A stretch of 64,000 nt of DNA from Variovorax sp037204085 (GCF_037204085.1 NZ_JBBCBW010000007.1:62001-126000); one strand, 5' to 3'; positions 1 to 8,559 are shown, counted from the stretch's first letter. A program made the numbers and translations. The notes: generated from the letters alone by a model not told the origin.

Positions 1-817
1 TGCCCCCCGGCACGCGCGAAAGCACGTCCTGCGCAAAGAGCTGCATCTGGCGGTCGGGGAAGATGTTTTGGCCGTCTTTGGTGACGATGCCCAGCCGGTC
101 GCCGTCGCCGTCGAAGGCCAGGCCCAATTCGGCGTCGCCCGTGGCCAGCGCGGCCATCAGGTCCTTCAGGTTCTCGGGGCGGCTCGGGTCTGGGTGGTGG
201 TTGGGAAAGTCGCCATCGACCTCGCTGAACAGCTCGGTCACTTCGCAGCCGATGGCGCGGAAGATGGCGGGTGCCGAAGCGCCCGCAATGCCGTTACCCG
301 AATCGACCACGATCTTGAGTGGCCGCGCCAGCTTGATGTCGCCGACGATGCGCTTCACGTAGGCCTCGGTCACGTCGACATTGCGCACGCTGCCGCCGGG
401 TGCGAGCTTGGCGGTGCCTTCTTCCATCACCTTGCGCAGGCCCTGGATCTCGTCGCCGTAGATGGCGCGGCCGGCCAGCACCATCTTGAAGCCGTTGTAG
501 TCCTTCGGGTTGTGGCTGCCGGTCACTTGAATGCCGCTGCTCGACAGCGTGTGCGCCGCAAAGTACAGCATGGGCGTGGTCACGGCACCCACGTTGATCA
601 CCTCGATGCCGGTGGCAACAAGGCCCTTGATCAGTGCTTCGGCGAGCGCAGGGCCCGACAGGCGGCCGTCGCGGCCCACGGCCACGGTTTTTTCACCGGC
701 GGCACGGGCGGCGCTTCCGAAAGCCCGGCCGAGCGCTTCGGCGACCTCGGCATCGAGCGTGACAGGCACAACGCCCCGAATGTCATAGGCCTTGAAAATC
801 GACGCACTGAGTTGCAT
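1..817 (-). CDS. Phosphomannomutase/phosphoglucomutase, N-terminal part (3' end outside window)
   Basis: The reverse strand reads open from an ATG at 815-817 to the left edge, giving about 272 residues of an alpha-D-phosphohexomutase. The protein starts MQLSASIFKAYDIRGVV. The active-site phosphoserine loop is TGSHNP (about residue 100), and the metal-binding loop DGDGDR comes about 140 residues later, so domains I and II are present and the C-terminal domains lie outside the window. The family interconverts hexose 6- and 1-phosphates in the cytoplasm, supplying mannose-1-P or glucose-1-P for LPS, capsule or exopolysaccharide precursors. AlgC/ManB-type is more likely than GlmM because of the TGSHNP and AYDIRG motifs, but substrate choice cannot be read from the fragment. 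A plus-strand reading frame over the same bases is a shadow. Confidence 0.9.
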   Translation of the reverse strand, partial: MQLSASIFKAYDIRGVVPVTLDAEVAEALGRAFGSAARAAGEKTVAVGRDGRLSGPALAEALIKGLVATGIEVINVGAVTTPMLYFAAHTLSSSGIQVTGSHNPKDYNGFKMVLAGRAIYGDEIQGLRKVMEEGTAKLAPGGSVRNVDVTEAYVKRIVGDIKLARPLKIVVDSGNGIAGASAPAIFRAIGCEVTELFSEVDGDFPNHHPDPSRPENLKDLMAALATGDAELGLAFDGDGDRLGIVTKDGQNIFPDRQMQLFAQDVLSRVPGG

Positions 818-928
818 GAGAAGGCATTCCCTGTAGTTCTAAAGACCGAGCCATTGTAGGCAAGCAGTCTGGTGCCCACATGTCCGAAAACGGCCAGTTG
901 AAACGAGTCGAAACCGTATCATTTGTCC

Positions 929-2533
929 ATGCCTTCCACACCTGCCTCCACCGAAGTGCTCGAGAGCGACGCCTGCTACCTGGCAATGAAGACGCACGAC
1001 GCGCGCTTCGACGGCTCTTTCTTCACCGCGGTGACCTCCACCGGCATCTACTGCCGGCCGGTCTGCCGCGTGAAGTTGCCGCGCCGCGAGAACTGCCGGT
1101 TTTTCCGCCATGCGGCACAGGCCGAGGCCGAAGGCTTTCGCCCCTGCCTGCGCTGCCGGCCCGAACTGGCGCCGCGCGCAGCAAGCTGGTCCACCGAAGA
1201 TGCCTCGCGCATCCTCGCGCTGCAGGCGGCCCGCCTCATCGACGAGCCCGATGCGTGGGCCGAAGACGGCCCGGGTGCCGCGCAGATTGCCGCACGGCTC
1301 GGCGTGAGCGACCGCCACCTGCGGCGCATTTTCGAGGCGCAGTTCGGCGTCTCGCCCCTGCAATACCTGCAAACACGCCGCCTGCTGGCCGCCAAGCAAC
1401 TGATTGCCGACACGCGCTTGCCGATGACACAGGTGGCATTGGCCAGCGGCTTTGCAAGCGTGCGCCGCTTCAATGCCGCCTTTCTTGAACACTATGGCCT
1501 CAACCCGAGTGCGCTGCGGCGCGCGGGCGGTGCCGAGGGCGGCGAAGGCAAGGCGATCGAAGTGCGACTGGGTTTTCGTCCGCCGTATGACGTGAACGCG
1601 ATGCTGGGCTTCTTCGCGCGCCGTGCGCTGCGCGGTGTCGAGGTTGCGTTCACTGCCGATGGCAAGGAGCCCGCCAAGGGCAGCACGCCTGCTTATGTGC
1701 GGCTAGCCCGCACGCTACGCGTGCAGCAAGGCACGCAGACGCACGCCGGATGGCTGCAACTGCGCTTCGACATGGAGCGCGAGCAGATGCTGCTCTCGGT
1801 CAGCGATTCGCTTGCCGCCGTGCTGCCGATCGTGATCAGCCGCGCACGCGCCATGCTCGACCTCGACGCCGAGCCGATGGCCATCAACGCCGCGCTGCAT
1901 GAAGCCTTTCCGCATGGCGACGGGCTGCGCGTGCCGGGCACGGTCGACGGCTTCGAGCTCGCGGTGCGCGCGGTGCTGGGCCAGCAGATCACCGTGGCTG
2001 CGGCGCGCACGCTGGGCTCGCGGCTGGTCGCGGCATTCGGCGAACCCATCGCCACGCCCATCGAGGGCCTGGACCGGTTGTTTCCTACGCCGGCGGCCCT
2101 GGCAGCCGCGAGCGGCGACGCGCTCGGTCAGCTCGGCATCGTGCGCCAGCGGCAGGCCGCGCTGCAGGGCATCGCCCGCGAGGTGGCGGCCGGCAAGCTG
2201 GCGCTGCATGCGGGTGCCGATGTGCCCTCGACCATCGCGGCGCTGCAGGAGCTGCCCGGCATCGGTGCCTGGACCGCGCAGTACATCGCCATGCGTGCGC
2301 TGCGCTGGTCCGATGCGTTTCCGGCGGGCGACGTCGCGCTGCAAAAAGCATTGGGCGTGACGACCGCACGCGCAGCGAGCGAGGCATCGCAGGCATGGCG
2401 CCCGTGGCGCAGCTACGCGGTGCTGCGCGCATGGCATGCGCCTTCACCCGCGCCGGCAACAGCCACAACCGCGGACTCACCCGCAGCGGAATCTTCTTCC
2501 AGCAACATCACAACGGCAGGCGCCCCCGCCTGA
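929..2533 (+). CDS. alkA: Ada/AlkA-type fusion: methyl-phosphotriester-sensing AraC regulator plus 3-methyladenine DNA glycosylase
   Basis: A 534-residue three-part protein. Residues about 15-90 form the Ada zinc domain, with Cys pairs in IYCRPVC and FRPCLRCRPE; the first Cys would accept methyl from DNA phosphotriesters. Residues about 95-195 are an AraC HTH pair (AARLGVSDRHLRRIF and VALASGFASVRRFNAAF). Residues about 205-500 are an AlkA-like glycosylase with the helix-hairpin-helix LPGIGAWTAQYIAMRAL and the catalytic Asp in AFPAGDVALQ. Excision of alkylated bases and activation of its own regulon are expected from the family. I start at ATG 929; a TTG two codons upstream is less likely. The next gene is Ogt, seven bases after the stop, so this is a compact alkylation-response operon. 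The last 40 residues are a low-complexity Ala/Ser/Thr/Pro tail. Confidence 0.93.
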   Translation: MPSTPASTEVLESDACYLAMKTHDARFDGSFFTAVTSTGIYCRPVCRVKLPRRENCRFFRHAAQAEAEGFRPCLRCRPELAPRAASWSTEDASRILALQAARLIDEPDAWAEDGPGAAQIAARLGVSDRHLRRIFEAQFGVSPLQYLQTRRLLAAKQLIADTRLPMTQVALASGFASVRRFNAAFLEHYGLNPSALRRAGGAEGGEGKAIEVRLGFRPPYDVNAMLGFFARRALRGVEVAFTADGKEPAKGSTPAYVRLARTLRVQQGTQTHAGWLQLRFDMEREQMLLSVSDSLAAVLPIVISRARAMLDLDAEPMAINAALHEAFPHGDGLRVPGTVDGFELAVRAVLGQQITVAAARTLGSRLVAAFGEPIATPIEGLDRLFPTPAALAAASGDALGQLGIVRQRQAALQGIAREVAAGKLALHAGADVPSTIAALQELPGIGAWTAQYIAMRALRWSDAFPAGDVALQKALGVTTARAASEASQAWRPWRSYAVLRAWHAPSPAPATATTADSPAAESSSSNITTAGAPA

Positions 2534-2539
2534 AATGTC

Positions 2540-3034
2540 ATGAAGTTCAAGACCAAAGTCATCTACACATCGCACATCGACACGCCGCTCGGCGGCATCA
2601 CCATGGCGGCCACCGACGAAGGCCTGGCGGGTGTCTGGTTCGACCAGCAGCGCCATTGGCCCGACACCACGGGCTGGCAGACCAAGGACGACCACCCCGC
2701 GCTCGTCGAAGCCGGCGCGCAGCTGCGCGATTACTTTGCCGGCAAGCGCGATACCTTCGACGTGAAGCTCGATCTCTCGCACGGCACCGCCTTCCAGCAG
2801 AGCGTGTGGCAGGCACTGCTAGCCATACCCGCGGGCAAGACCATGACCTACAGCGCACTGAGCGCAAACGTGGGCAACCCGACCGCGGTGCGCGCGGTGG
2901 GCGCGGCCGTGGGGCGCAACCCGATCAGCGTGATCGTGCCCTGCCACCGCGTGCTCGGCGCCAACGGCTCGCTGACCGGTTACGCTGGCGGGCTTCACCG
3001 CAAGACCGCCTTGCTGGAACTCGAATCGAAATAG
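2540..3034 (+). CDS. ogt: Methylated-DNA-[protein]-cysteine S-methyltransferase
   Basis: A 164-residue suicide alkyltransferase that moves methyl groups from O6-methylguanine or O4-methylthymine to its own cysteine. The active-site motif IVPCHRVLG is at about residues 132-140, followed by the usual GYAGGLHRKTALLELE ending. The N-terminal part (HIDTPLGGITMAATD) is the typical Ogt/Ada-C ribonuclease-like domain. Length is normal for the Ogt family. It sits directly behind the Ada-AlkA fusion on the same strand with a seven-base gap, so it is probably co-transcribed and induced with it. The split of Ada functions into a sensor-glycosylase protein and a separate Ogt fits the context. Confidence 0.95.
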   Translation: MKFKTKVIYTSHIDTPLGGITMAATDEGLAGVWFDQQRHWPDTTGWQTKDDHPALVEAGAQLRDYFAGKRDTFDVKLDLSHGTAFQQSVWQALLAIPAGKTMTYSALSANVGNPTAVRAVGAAVGRNPISVIVPCHRVLGANGSLTGYAGGLHRKTALLELESK

Positions 3035-3071
3035 GGCCCGGCTCCGGCTACGCGCACCATCAAGAGAACGT

Positions 3072-4040
3072 ATGAGTACGACAACAAAAGACAACACCAC
3101 AGCCACCGACTCACCGAAGCCCAACGCCTGGCTTGTTGATCTTGTGCTGCTGGGCGCGCTCTGGGGGGCGTCTTTTCTTTTCATGCGCATCGGCGCGGCC
3201 GAGTTCGGTGCCTTGCCCGCGGCCGCGGTGCGCGTAGGCGTAGCCACGCTCTTCTTGTTGCCGCTGCTGTTCATCCGCGGCCACGGCGAGGCACTGGCAC
3301 AGCACTGGAAGGCCTCGATGGCCATCGGCGTACTGAACTCCGGCATTCCGTTCGCGCTGTTCTGCTTTGCGCTGCTCACCATCAACAGCGGCCTGGCCGC
3401 GGTCATCAACGCCACCGTGCCGATGTTCGGCGCGCTGGTGGCGTGGGCCTGGTTTCGCGACCGGCCGGACGGCTCGCGCATCGTCGGGCTGATCATCGGC
3501 TTTGCGGGCGTTGCCATGCTCGCAAGCCGCAGCGCAGGCCTGCATGCCGACGCGGGCGGCAATGCCGCGCTGTGGGCCGTGCTGGCGTGCCTGGGCGCCT
3601 GTGCAAGCTATGGCGTGGCAGCCAGCGCCACGCGGCGCTACCTGGGCGGCGTGCCCGCGCTGGCCACGGCCACCGGCAGCCAGATTGGGGCCACCCTGTT
3701 CCTCGCGTTGCCTGCGCTGTGGTTCTGGCCCACGCAAATGCCCAGCCTGCGCGCATGGCTCGCATTGCTGGCGCTGGGCATTGCCTGCACCGGCCTGGCG
3801 TACATCCTTTTCTTCCGGCTCATCGCCAATGCGGGACCGGCGCGCGCGCTGACCGTGACTTTCCTGGTGCCGGTGTTCGCGGTGTTCTACGGCGCGGTGT
3901 TCCTCGGCGAAAACATCACGCAGTGGATGCTGATCTGCGCGGCCGTCATCGTGTGCGGCGTGGCGCTTTCCACCGGCCTTGTGAAGCTGTGGCCGGGCGC
4001 GGGCTCGGCCGCAGCTACATCGCCGCCGCGACCACGTTGA
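3072..4040 (+). CDS. EamA-family (DMT superfamily) inner-membrane transporter
   Basis: A 322-residue, very hydrophobic protein with about ten predicted membrane segments in two repeated EamA halves. The first helix reads LVDLVLLGALWGASFLFM; the second half begins near residue 155 (NAALWAVLACLGACASYG). The pattern of small residues and the helix-terminal RLIANAGPARA loop fit drug/metabolite exporters such as RhtA/YdcZ-like proteins. Substrate cannot be told from sequence. A GAGAAC stretch lies just before ATG 3072. The 3' end overlaps the convergent DUF1345 gene by 26 bases, so the two genes share a terminus and probably influence each other's 3' ends. Confidence 0.9.
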   Translation: MSTTTKDNTTATDSPKPNAWLVDLVLLGALWGASFLFMRIGAAEFGALPAAAVRVGVATLFLLPLLFIRGHGEALAQHWKASMAIGVLNSGIPFALFCFALLTINSGLAAVINATVPMFGALVAWAWFRDRPDGSRIVGLIIGFAGVAMLASRSAGLHADAGGNAALWAVLACLGACASYGVAASATRRYLGGVPALATATGSQIGATLFLALPALWFWPTQMPSLRAWLALLALGIACTGLAYILFFRLIANAGPARALTVTFLVPVFAVFYGAVFLGENITQWMLICAAVIVCGVALSTGLVKLWPGAGSAAATSPPRPR

Positions 4041-4665
4041 CCGACAGCGCGAGCACCAGCATATTGAATGCAAAGGCGAGCACGCTGTGCACCAGCGTGA
4101 TGCGCCGCATCTCGCGCGAGGTGGCCTGCACGTCCGACACCTGCGAGGTCATGCCGACCACATACGCGTAGTACAAAAAGTCGAAATAGTCCGGCTCATC
4201 CTTGCCCGGAAAATCCAGCCCGCCGTCGGGCGAGCCGTCCCGCTGGTCGATGTAGTAGCGATGCGCGTAATGAAACGCGTAGATCGTATGCATCATGAGC
4301 CAGGAGCCCACGAGCGCCACCAGCCCCAGCGCGATGTGCGCGGCGCGCGCGGGGCCGCTCATCAGCTTGACCTGCTGCAGCAGCATTGCAATGGCAACCA
4401 CGCTCGCACCAATCGCGACCAGCATCGACACCAGGATCACCAGGTTGGGCTGGTCCAGCGACTGCGCGCGCTCGCGGGTTCGCTGTGCATCGAAAGTATC
4501 GGCCAGCCACCACGTGAGCACCAGGAAGACCGCGGCGCCGGCGCACCAGCCTGCAAGGCCGCGCACCATCGGCTCGAGCGGAGCGACGGCTGCAACGGCA
4601 ATGCCTGCCACCGCGCCATACAAGAGACGCTGAGGACCGGTGGTCGTGGAAAGATGTTCGTGCAT
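4015..4665 (-). CDS. DUF1345 family integral membrane protein
   Basis: A 216-residue membrane protein with about five hydrophobic segments. The hallmark of the family is the stretch HTIYAFHYAHRYYIDQ, followed by an acidic loop (FPGKDEPDYFDFLYYAY) and SQVSDVQATSREMRRI; all are present in order. The function of DUF1345 proteins is not established. I start at ATG 4665 (MHEHLSTTTG); two codons upstream there is only a TTG. The gene is convergent with, and overlaps, the DMT transporter. Nothing nearby indicates its role. Confidence 0.88.
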   Translation of the reverse strand: MHEHLSTTTGPQRLLYGAVAGIAVAAVAPLEPMVRGLAGWCAGAAVFLVLTWWLADTFDAQRTRERAQSLDQPNLVILVSMLVAIGASVVAIAMLLQQVKLMSGPARAAHIALGLVALVGSWLMMHTIYAFHYAHRYYIDQRDGSPDGGLDFPGKDEPDYFDFLYYAYVVGMTSQVSDVQATSREMRRITLVHSVLAFAFNMLVLALSVNVVAAAM

Positions 4666-4875
4666 GTTCAAAGCTTAGCTTGAATACTTTTTCAGGCGCG
4701 CTAACGCCGACATCGACACCGTCCTACAAGCAGAGCGGCAATCAACGCATGGGTTTTTGGCATGCGCCCTATTAACTTGTCGGTCATCAAAAGGGAGCCC
4801 CGCCCGGAAGCACCGCGCGCATAGAAATTGCGTGTCGAGCCCGAGGCATTTTTTTTGCCTTCTGAAGGACCTTTC

Positions 4876-5715
4876 ATGCTGCTGCCTCGCTCCCGCCCGC
4901 TCGCCAACACCGCAAGATTGACGACGCTGGGCACTTTGGCCGGTGCCGGATTGATCTTTGCCCACGCAAGCGCCTGGGCGGAACCTTCACCCGCACTCGA
5001 CCGGTTCAGTTTTTCGGTGGGAGCCTTCAGCGCCGATCCCAAATTCAATGCATCGGTCAGCTCGCCCTACGGCGCGCTGCGAACGCGCGACCTCGAGCCC
5101 GGCCGCGTGACCATGCCGCGCGTGACGGCCGACCTGCTGATCGGCGACAGCCACGGCCTTTCGTTCGACTACTACCGCTACAAGCGCGACTACTTCGGCC
5201 AAGCCGGCGGCAGCGAATCGCTCGGCGGTTTCGGCACGTTCAATGCCCTGGGCAACGCCAATCTCAACGTGAAGCTCGACTTTGCCAAGCTCTCGTACAA
5301 ATGGTGGCTGGGCACGGGCAACACGGTTTTCGGGCTTGGTGCAGGCGCGGCCTACTACCGCATCAATGTGGGCGCGAACGCCAATGTTGCGGTCAACGGG
5401 CGCGTCAGCCAGTTGAATGAAGACGCGAGCGACGATGCCATTGCGCCCTTGCTCGAAGTCGGCGTGCGGCATGCCATCAACCCGGACCTGCGCCTGTTTG
5501 CAGACCTCTCCGGCGTGCGCAAGGGCGGCGGGCGCTTTCACGGCAACATCTACAACGCAAGCGCGGGCGTGGAGTGGTTCCCTGTGAAGAACGTGGGCCT
5601 GGTGCTGGCCTACGGCGTCACCAACATCGACCTGGCGCGCGAAAGCAGCACCGCCGAGACGCGGGTCAAGGTGAAGCTGCACGGGCCGTCTGCCTTCCTC
5701 AAGGCGCGGTTCTGA
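4876..5715 (+). CDS. OmpW-like outer-membrane beta-barrel protein
   Basis: A 279-residue exported protein. The start at ATG 4876 follows GAAGGA six bases upstream and gives a signal peptide ending near AHASAWAEP. The mature part alternates polar and hydrophobic residues in beta-strand fashion, has repeated Gly/Tyr-rich turns (LSFDYYRYKRDYFG, GNTVFGLGAGAAYYRINVG) and ends in a terminal Phe (LKARF), the usual C-terminal signature for BAM-assembled outer-membrane proteins. OmpW members form an 8-stranded barrel with a hydrophobic lateral path; the specific substrate here is unknown. A 210-base non-coding gap precedes it; I see no clear regulatory site in that gap. Confidence 0.8.
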   Translation: MLLPRSRPLANTARLTTLGTLAGAGLIFAHASAWAEPSPALDRFSFSVGAFSADPKFNASVSSPYGALRTRDLEPGRVTMPRVTADLLIGDSHGLSFDYYRYKRDYFGQAGGSESLGGFGTFNALGNANLNVKLDFAKLSYKWWLGTGNTVFGLGAGAAYYRINVGANANVAVNGRVSQLNEDASDDAIAPLLEVGVRHAINPDLRLFADLSGVRKGGGRFHGNIYNASAGVEWFPVKNVGLVLAYGVTNIDLARESSTAETRVKVKLHGPSAFLKARF

Positions 5716-5825
5716 GGCTTCTACTGCCGCAGCGGCCCGGCGCCATGCATGCCATGGGTGGGGCGCCGCGCGCATAGGTGCTTGCGATCATCGGCGGCCG
5801 CACCCCCGGCCCCTATGATCTTTTG

Positions 5826-6713
5826 ATGTACATCCCCGCCACACTCCGCCCCGACAACATCGACGTGTGCGCCGCCAGTGCGCGCCCCGCCCGCAGGCCG
5901 CGCTCGCTTTTGCTTGCCGCTCCGGCGGTGGCGTTGCTGCTGGCAGCGGCCGCACCGGCCCACGCGCTGGTCATCGGCGTGACGGAAGGCGTGAGCTACC
6001 AGGTAACCGAAAGCCAGATCGCACCGCGCTTCGAGCCCATTGCCGAGGCCCTCAGCAAGGCATTGAAGCAGCCGGTGACCATCAAGGTGTTGATTTCGTA
6101 CAACGGTGCGCGCGAGGCCCTGAAGGAACAGCAGGTCGACATGGCCTTCATCCATCCGGCCCATGTGGCGCTGGAGGCCATCAAGAGCGGCCGCTACCAG
6201 GCCCTGGCCTGGACCGGCGGCTTTACCGCGTACAAGGTGTCGCTGCTGTGCAAGGAGCCGCAGCCCATCTCCGACTGGAAGAGCATTGCCGGCAAAGGCC
6301 TCGTGATGCCCGACCCGGATTCGATCACCTCGGTGATCACGCGCGCCATGCTGCGCGAGCAAGGCGTGCAGGCCGCCTCGCTCAAGCTCACCAATACGCG
6401 CTACCAGGATGCCGTGCCCTTCTACGTGAAGAACGGTTTTGCCGCCTATGGCGCCACGGCCTCGTCGGGCGTGATCAAGGCCTGGAAGGACAGCGGCGGC
6501 AACGTGTGCGCCGAATCGCGCGCGGTGCCCATCAAGCAATGGGTGGCGTCGCGCAAGCTCGATGCCGCCACCACCGCCGCGGCGCGAGAAGCCCTGCTGG
6601 GGCTTGCACAAAGCGATGCCGGCAAGCGCGCGCTTGCAACCTCGACCTACACTGGCTTCGTCGCGCCGTCGGCCGAGGTCGAGGCCGCCCTGCTTACCTG
6701 GCTGGGCATCTGA
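5826..6713 (+). CDS. PhnD-like phosphate/phosphonate-type periplasmic substrate-binding protein
   Basis: A 295-residue protein with a long N-region (Arg-rich ARPARRPRS) followed by a hydrophobic signal segment ending near AAPAHA. The mature region VIGVTEGVSYQVTESQIAPRFEPIAEALSKAL and the segment QQVDMAFIHPAHVALEA match the PhnD/SsuA2-like binding-protein fold. The YNGAREALKEQQVD region would lie at the ligand pocket. Such proteins usually deliver ligands to an ABC permease, but no permease or ATPase gene adjoins it here, so it is an orphan component or works with a distant transporter or a sensor. I prefer ATG 5826 to the GTG 48 bases upstream because it gives the more compact signal peptide. 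Confidence 0.85.
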   Translation: MYIPATLRPDNIDVCAASARPARRPRSLLLAAPAVALLLAAAAPAHALVIGVTEGVSYQVTESQIAPRFEPIAEALSKALKQPVTIKVLISYNGAREALKEQQVDMAFIHPAHVALEAIKSGRYQALAWTGGFTAYKVSLLCKEPQPISDWKSIAGKGLVMPDPDSITSVITRAMLREQGVQAASLKLTNTRYQDAVPFYVKNGFAAYGATASSGVIKAWKDSGGNVCAESRAVPIKQWVASRKLDAATTAAAREALLGLAQSDAGKRALATSTYTGFVAPSAEVEAALLTWLGI

Positions 6714-6769
6714 AACCGGCGGGCGCGGCGCGATGGCTCCGCTCCTTTTCCGTTCTTTCAGAATTGCCC

Positions 6770-7474
6770 ATGCACGATCTCTCCAGCTTTCCCGTCACCA
6801 AGAAATGGCCCGCGCTGCAGCCTGACAGGTTGCAGCTCTATTCGCTGCCCACGCCCAACGGCGTGAAGGTTTCGATCATGCTGGAAGAAACCGGGCTGCC
6901 TTACGAAGCGCACCTGGTGAGCTTCGAAACCAACGACCAGATGTCGCCGGAATTCCTGTCGCTCAACCCGAACAACAAGATTCCCGCCGTCCTCGATCCC
7001 GACGGCCCCGGCGGCAAGCCGCTCGCGCTCTTCGAGTCGGGCGCCATTCTTCTCTACCTGGCCGACAAGACCGGCCAGTTCATTCCGCAAGATGCCGCGG
7101 GCCGCTACGAAACCACCCAGTGGCTCATGTTCCAGATGGGCGGCATCGGCCCGATGTTCGGCCAGCTCGGCTTCTTCAACAAGTTTGCCGGCAAGGACTA
7201 TGAAGACAAGCGCCCGCGCGACCGCTATGTGGCCGAGTCGAAGCGGCTGCTCGGCGTGCTCGACAAGCGCCTCGAAGGGCGCGACTGGGTCATGGGCAAT
7301 AGCTACACCATCGCCGACATTGCCATCTTCCCGTGGGTGCGCAACCTGATCGGCTTCTACGAAGCGGCCGACCTGGTGGGCTTTGGCGAGTTCAAGAACG
7401 TCGCTCGCGTGCTCGAAACCTTCGTTGCGCGGCCCGCCGTCGTGCGCGGCCTGGGCGTTCCCAAGCGCGGTTGA
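6770..7474 (+). CDS. Glutathione S-transferase family protein (YghU/YfcG-like)
   Basis: A 234-residue two-domain GST. The thioredoxin-like N-terminal half contains LQLYSLPTPNGVKVSIMLEE, then SLNPNNKIPAVLDPDG and the glutathione-binding LFESGAILLYLAD. The all-helical C-terminal half includes YVAESKRLLGVLDKRLEGRDW and the capping-box motif YTIADIAIFPW. The NPNNKIPA(I/V) pattern and TPNG start are typical of the Nu/YghU-YfcG group, known for disulfide-bond reductase activity with glutathione. It follows the PhnD-like gene by 56 bases on the same strand, but a functional link is not evident. Confidence 0.92.
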   Translation: MHDLSSFPVTKKWPALQPDRLQLYSLPTPNGVKVSIMLEETGLPYEAHLVSFETNDQMSPEFLSLNPNNKIPAVLDPDGPGGKPLALFESGAILLYLADKTGQFIPQDAAGRYETTQWLMFQMGGIGPMFGQLGFFNKFAGKDYEDKRPRDRYVAESKRLLGVLDKRLEGRDWVMGNSYTIADIAIFPWVRNLIGFYEAADLVGFGEFKNVARVLETFVARPAVVRGLGVPKRG

Positions 7475-7481
7475 TCGCGAG

Positions 7482-7501
7482 GGGCGGCGCATCCGCCGCC
7501 C
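7482..7501 (+). terminator. Perfect GC hairpin after the GST gene, without a T-run
   Basis: GGGCGGCG (7482-7489), a four-base loop and CGCCGCCC (7494-7501) form a perfect 8-bp stem just downstream of the GST stop. The next bases are CGATCCGAAAA rather than a T-tract, so it is at best an imperfect intrinsic terminator, or a transcript-end stabilising hairpin. Confidence 0.4.
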
Positions 7502-7612
7502 GATCCGAAAACAGAACTATTCATTTTCGGAGCAAGTGTCTTTTTCAGGCACGCAGTTGAGGTTTCCCAACCTTTACCGCGCATCGTTGAGCCGCGGTTA
7601 AGGTTACACTTC

Positions 7613-7631
7613 AATAAGAATAATTCTTATT
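7613..7631. promoter_or_regulatory. Fur-box-like operator upstream of the left ECF sigma gene
   Basis: AATAAGAATAATTCTTATT is a perfect 9-1-9 inverted repeat in an otherwise GC-rich region, matching the size and layout of the classical 19-bp Fur box. It lies 84 bases before the sigma start codon, where Fur-Fe2+ could block transcription. This would switch on the sigma gene, and through it the siderophore genes, only when iron is scarce. Confidence 0.8.
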
Positions 7632-7715
7632 CAACCATCCGGTCACCCTTCGCTCTGCGCCGGTGACCGGCCCGGGAACCACCACCACTGCGAATGCTTG
7701 CGAGAAGGCGATCGG

Positions 7716-8333
7716 ATGCGCGACCTCGTCCAGGAACTGGTAGCTCACTATGCGGACTTGCGTCGGCAGCTGACGCGCGACCTGCGGGACCCTCACTACG
7801 CGGCGGACATCGCGCAATCCAGCTTCGAGCGGGTGTATGCGCACGCGCTCAAGCTGAACAAGGACATCCGCATCGGCGGCGCGGCACCCGACGGACCGCA
7901 GGGCGCCGGCATCGAGTCGCCGAGGGCGCTGTTGTTTCGCGTGGCGCGCAACCTGTGCGTGGACGATGCGCGTCATCGCAAGGTGGCGCAGGAATGGGTC
8001 AGCACGCATTTCAGCGTCAGCTCGCGCCAGACGGTGCCGTCTTGCGAATACGTCGCCTCCCAGCAGCAGGTGCTGGCGCGTGTGGTCGAAACGCTGGAAA
8101 CCCTGCCGCCGCGGCGGCGCGAAGTGTTTTTGCTGTTTCGCGCCTACGGCCACACGCGCGCAGAAATCGCGCAGCAACTCGGCATCACTGAAATGGCGGT
8201 GGCCAAGCATCTGCTGCGCGCCGCCATCGACTGCTCGCGCGTGTTCGCCGTGCTGCGCTCGGAGCTCGTCGAACAGACCACCGTATCGAACCGAACGGGC
8301 TTCGACGCGAAGCTGGCCGAAGACTTCGCCTGA
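7716..8333 (+). CDS. ECF sigma factor, FecI-like (left sigma of the siderophore cluster)
   Basis: A 205-residue sigma-70 family factor with region 2 (DPHYAADIAQSSFERVYAHAL, about residues 25-45; FRVARNLCVDDARHRK about 80-95) and region 4 (LETLPPRRREVFLLFRAYGH then the HTH RAEIAQQLGITEMAVAKHLL). The start at ATG 7716 is set by GAGAAGG at 7702-7708; a TTG 18 bases upstream has no such site. An insert of about 20 residues (IGGAAPDGPQGAGIES) separates the two parts of region 2. A perfect Fur box lies upstream. It is followed after ten bases by a short FecR-N-like protein. Likely target promoters are those of the siderophore genes, but this is inference. Confidence 0.9.
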   Translation: MRDLVQELVAHYADLRRQLTRDLRDPHYAADIAQSSFERVYAHALKLNKDIRIGGAAPDGPQGAGIESPRALLFRVARNLCVDDARHRKVAQEWVSTHFSVSSRQTVPSCEYVASQQQVLARVVETLETLPPRRREVFLLFRAYGHTRAEIAQQLGITEMAVAKHLLRAAIDCSRVFAVLRSELVEQTTVSNRTGFDAKLAEDFA

Positions 8334-8343
8334 GCGACGCAAC

Positions 8344-8559
8344 GTGGCAAGCGCGCCGGAAGAAAAGCTCATCGAGCGTGCACTTGCGCTCATCGTCGAA
8401 AGCGAAAGCGCCCCGCAAGATGCGGCTGTTGCCGCGCGCCTGGCCTTGAGCCGTTGGCGCAGCCGGTCGGCCGAACACGCAGCCGCGGCGCAAGAAGCGC
8501 GGCGTCGCTGGGACGCCCTCGGCGGCATGGCGGCGGAACTGCGCAACCTGCAAAAGTAG
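8344..8559 (+). CDS. Short FecR N-terminal-domain-like protein, no membrane segment (copy 1)
   Basis: A 71-residue protein from GTG 8344, ten bases after the left sigma gene. It reads LIERALALIVESE, then AARLALSRWRSRSAEHAAAAQEARRRWDALGG. This resembles the small DUF4880/FecR N-terminal helical domain in which a Trp, an AHxxAxxxxRRxW-like helix and a short linker are conserved. Full FecR proteins have in addition a transmembrane helix and a periplasmic domain, and both are missing here. It could bind the sigma factor in the cytoplasm as an anti-sigma or pro-sigma module. Homology is judged by eye at short length, so confidence in function is limited; position behind the sigma gene is the stronger argument. 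Confidence 0.6.
   Translation: MASAPEEKLIERALALIVESESAPQDAAVAARLALSRWRSRSAEHAAAAQEARRRWDALGGMAAELRNLQK

Noticed and set aside
68..859. Plus-strand frame of 263 codons at the left end
   Set aside because: The opposite strand reads as a phosphohexomutase with TGSHNP and DGDGDR motifs.
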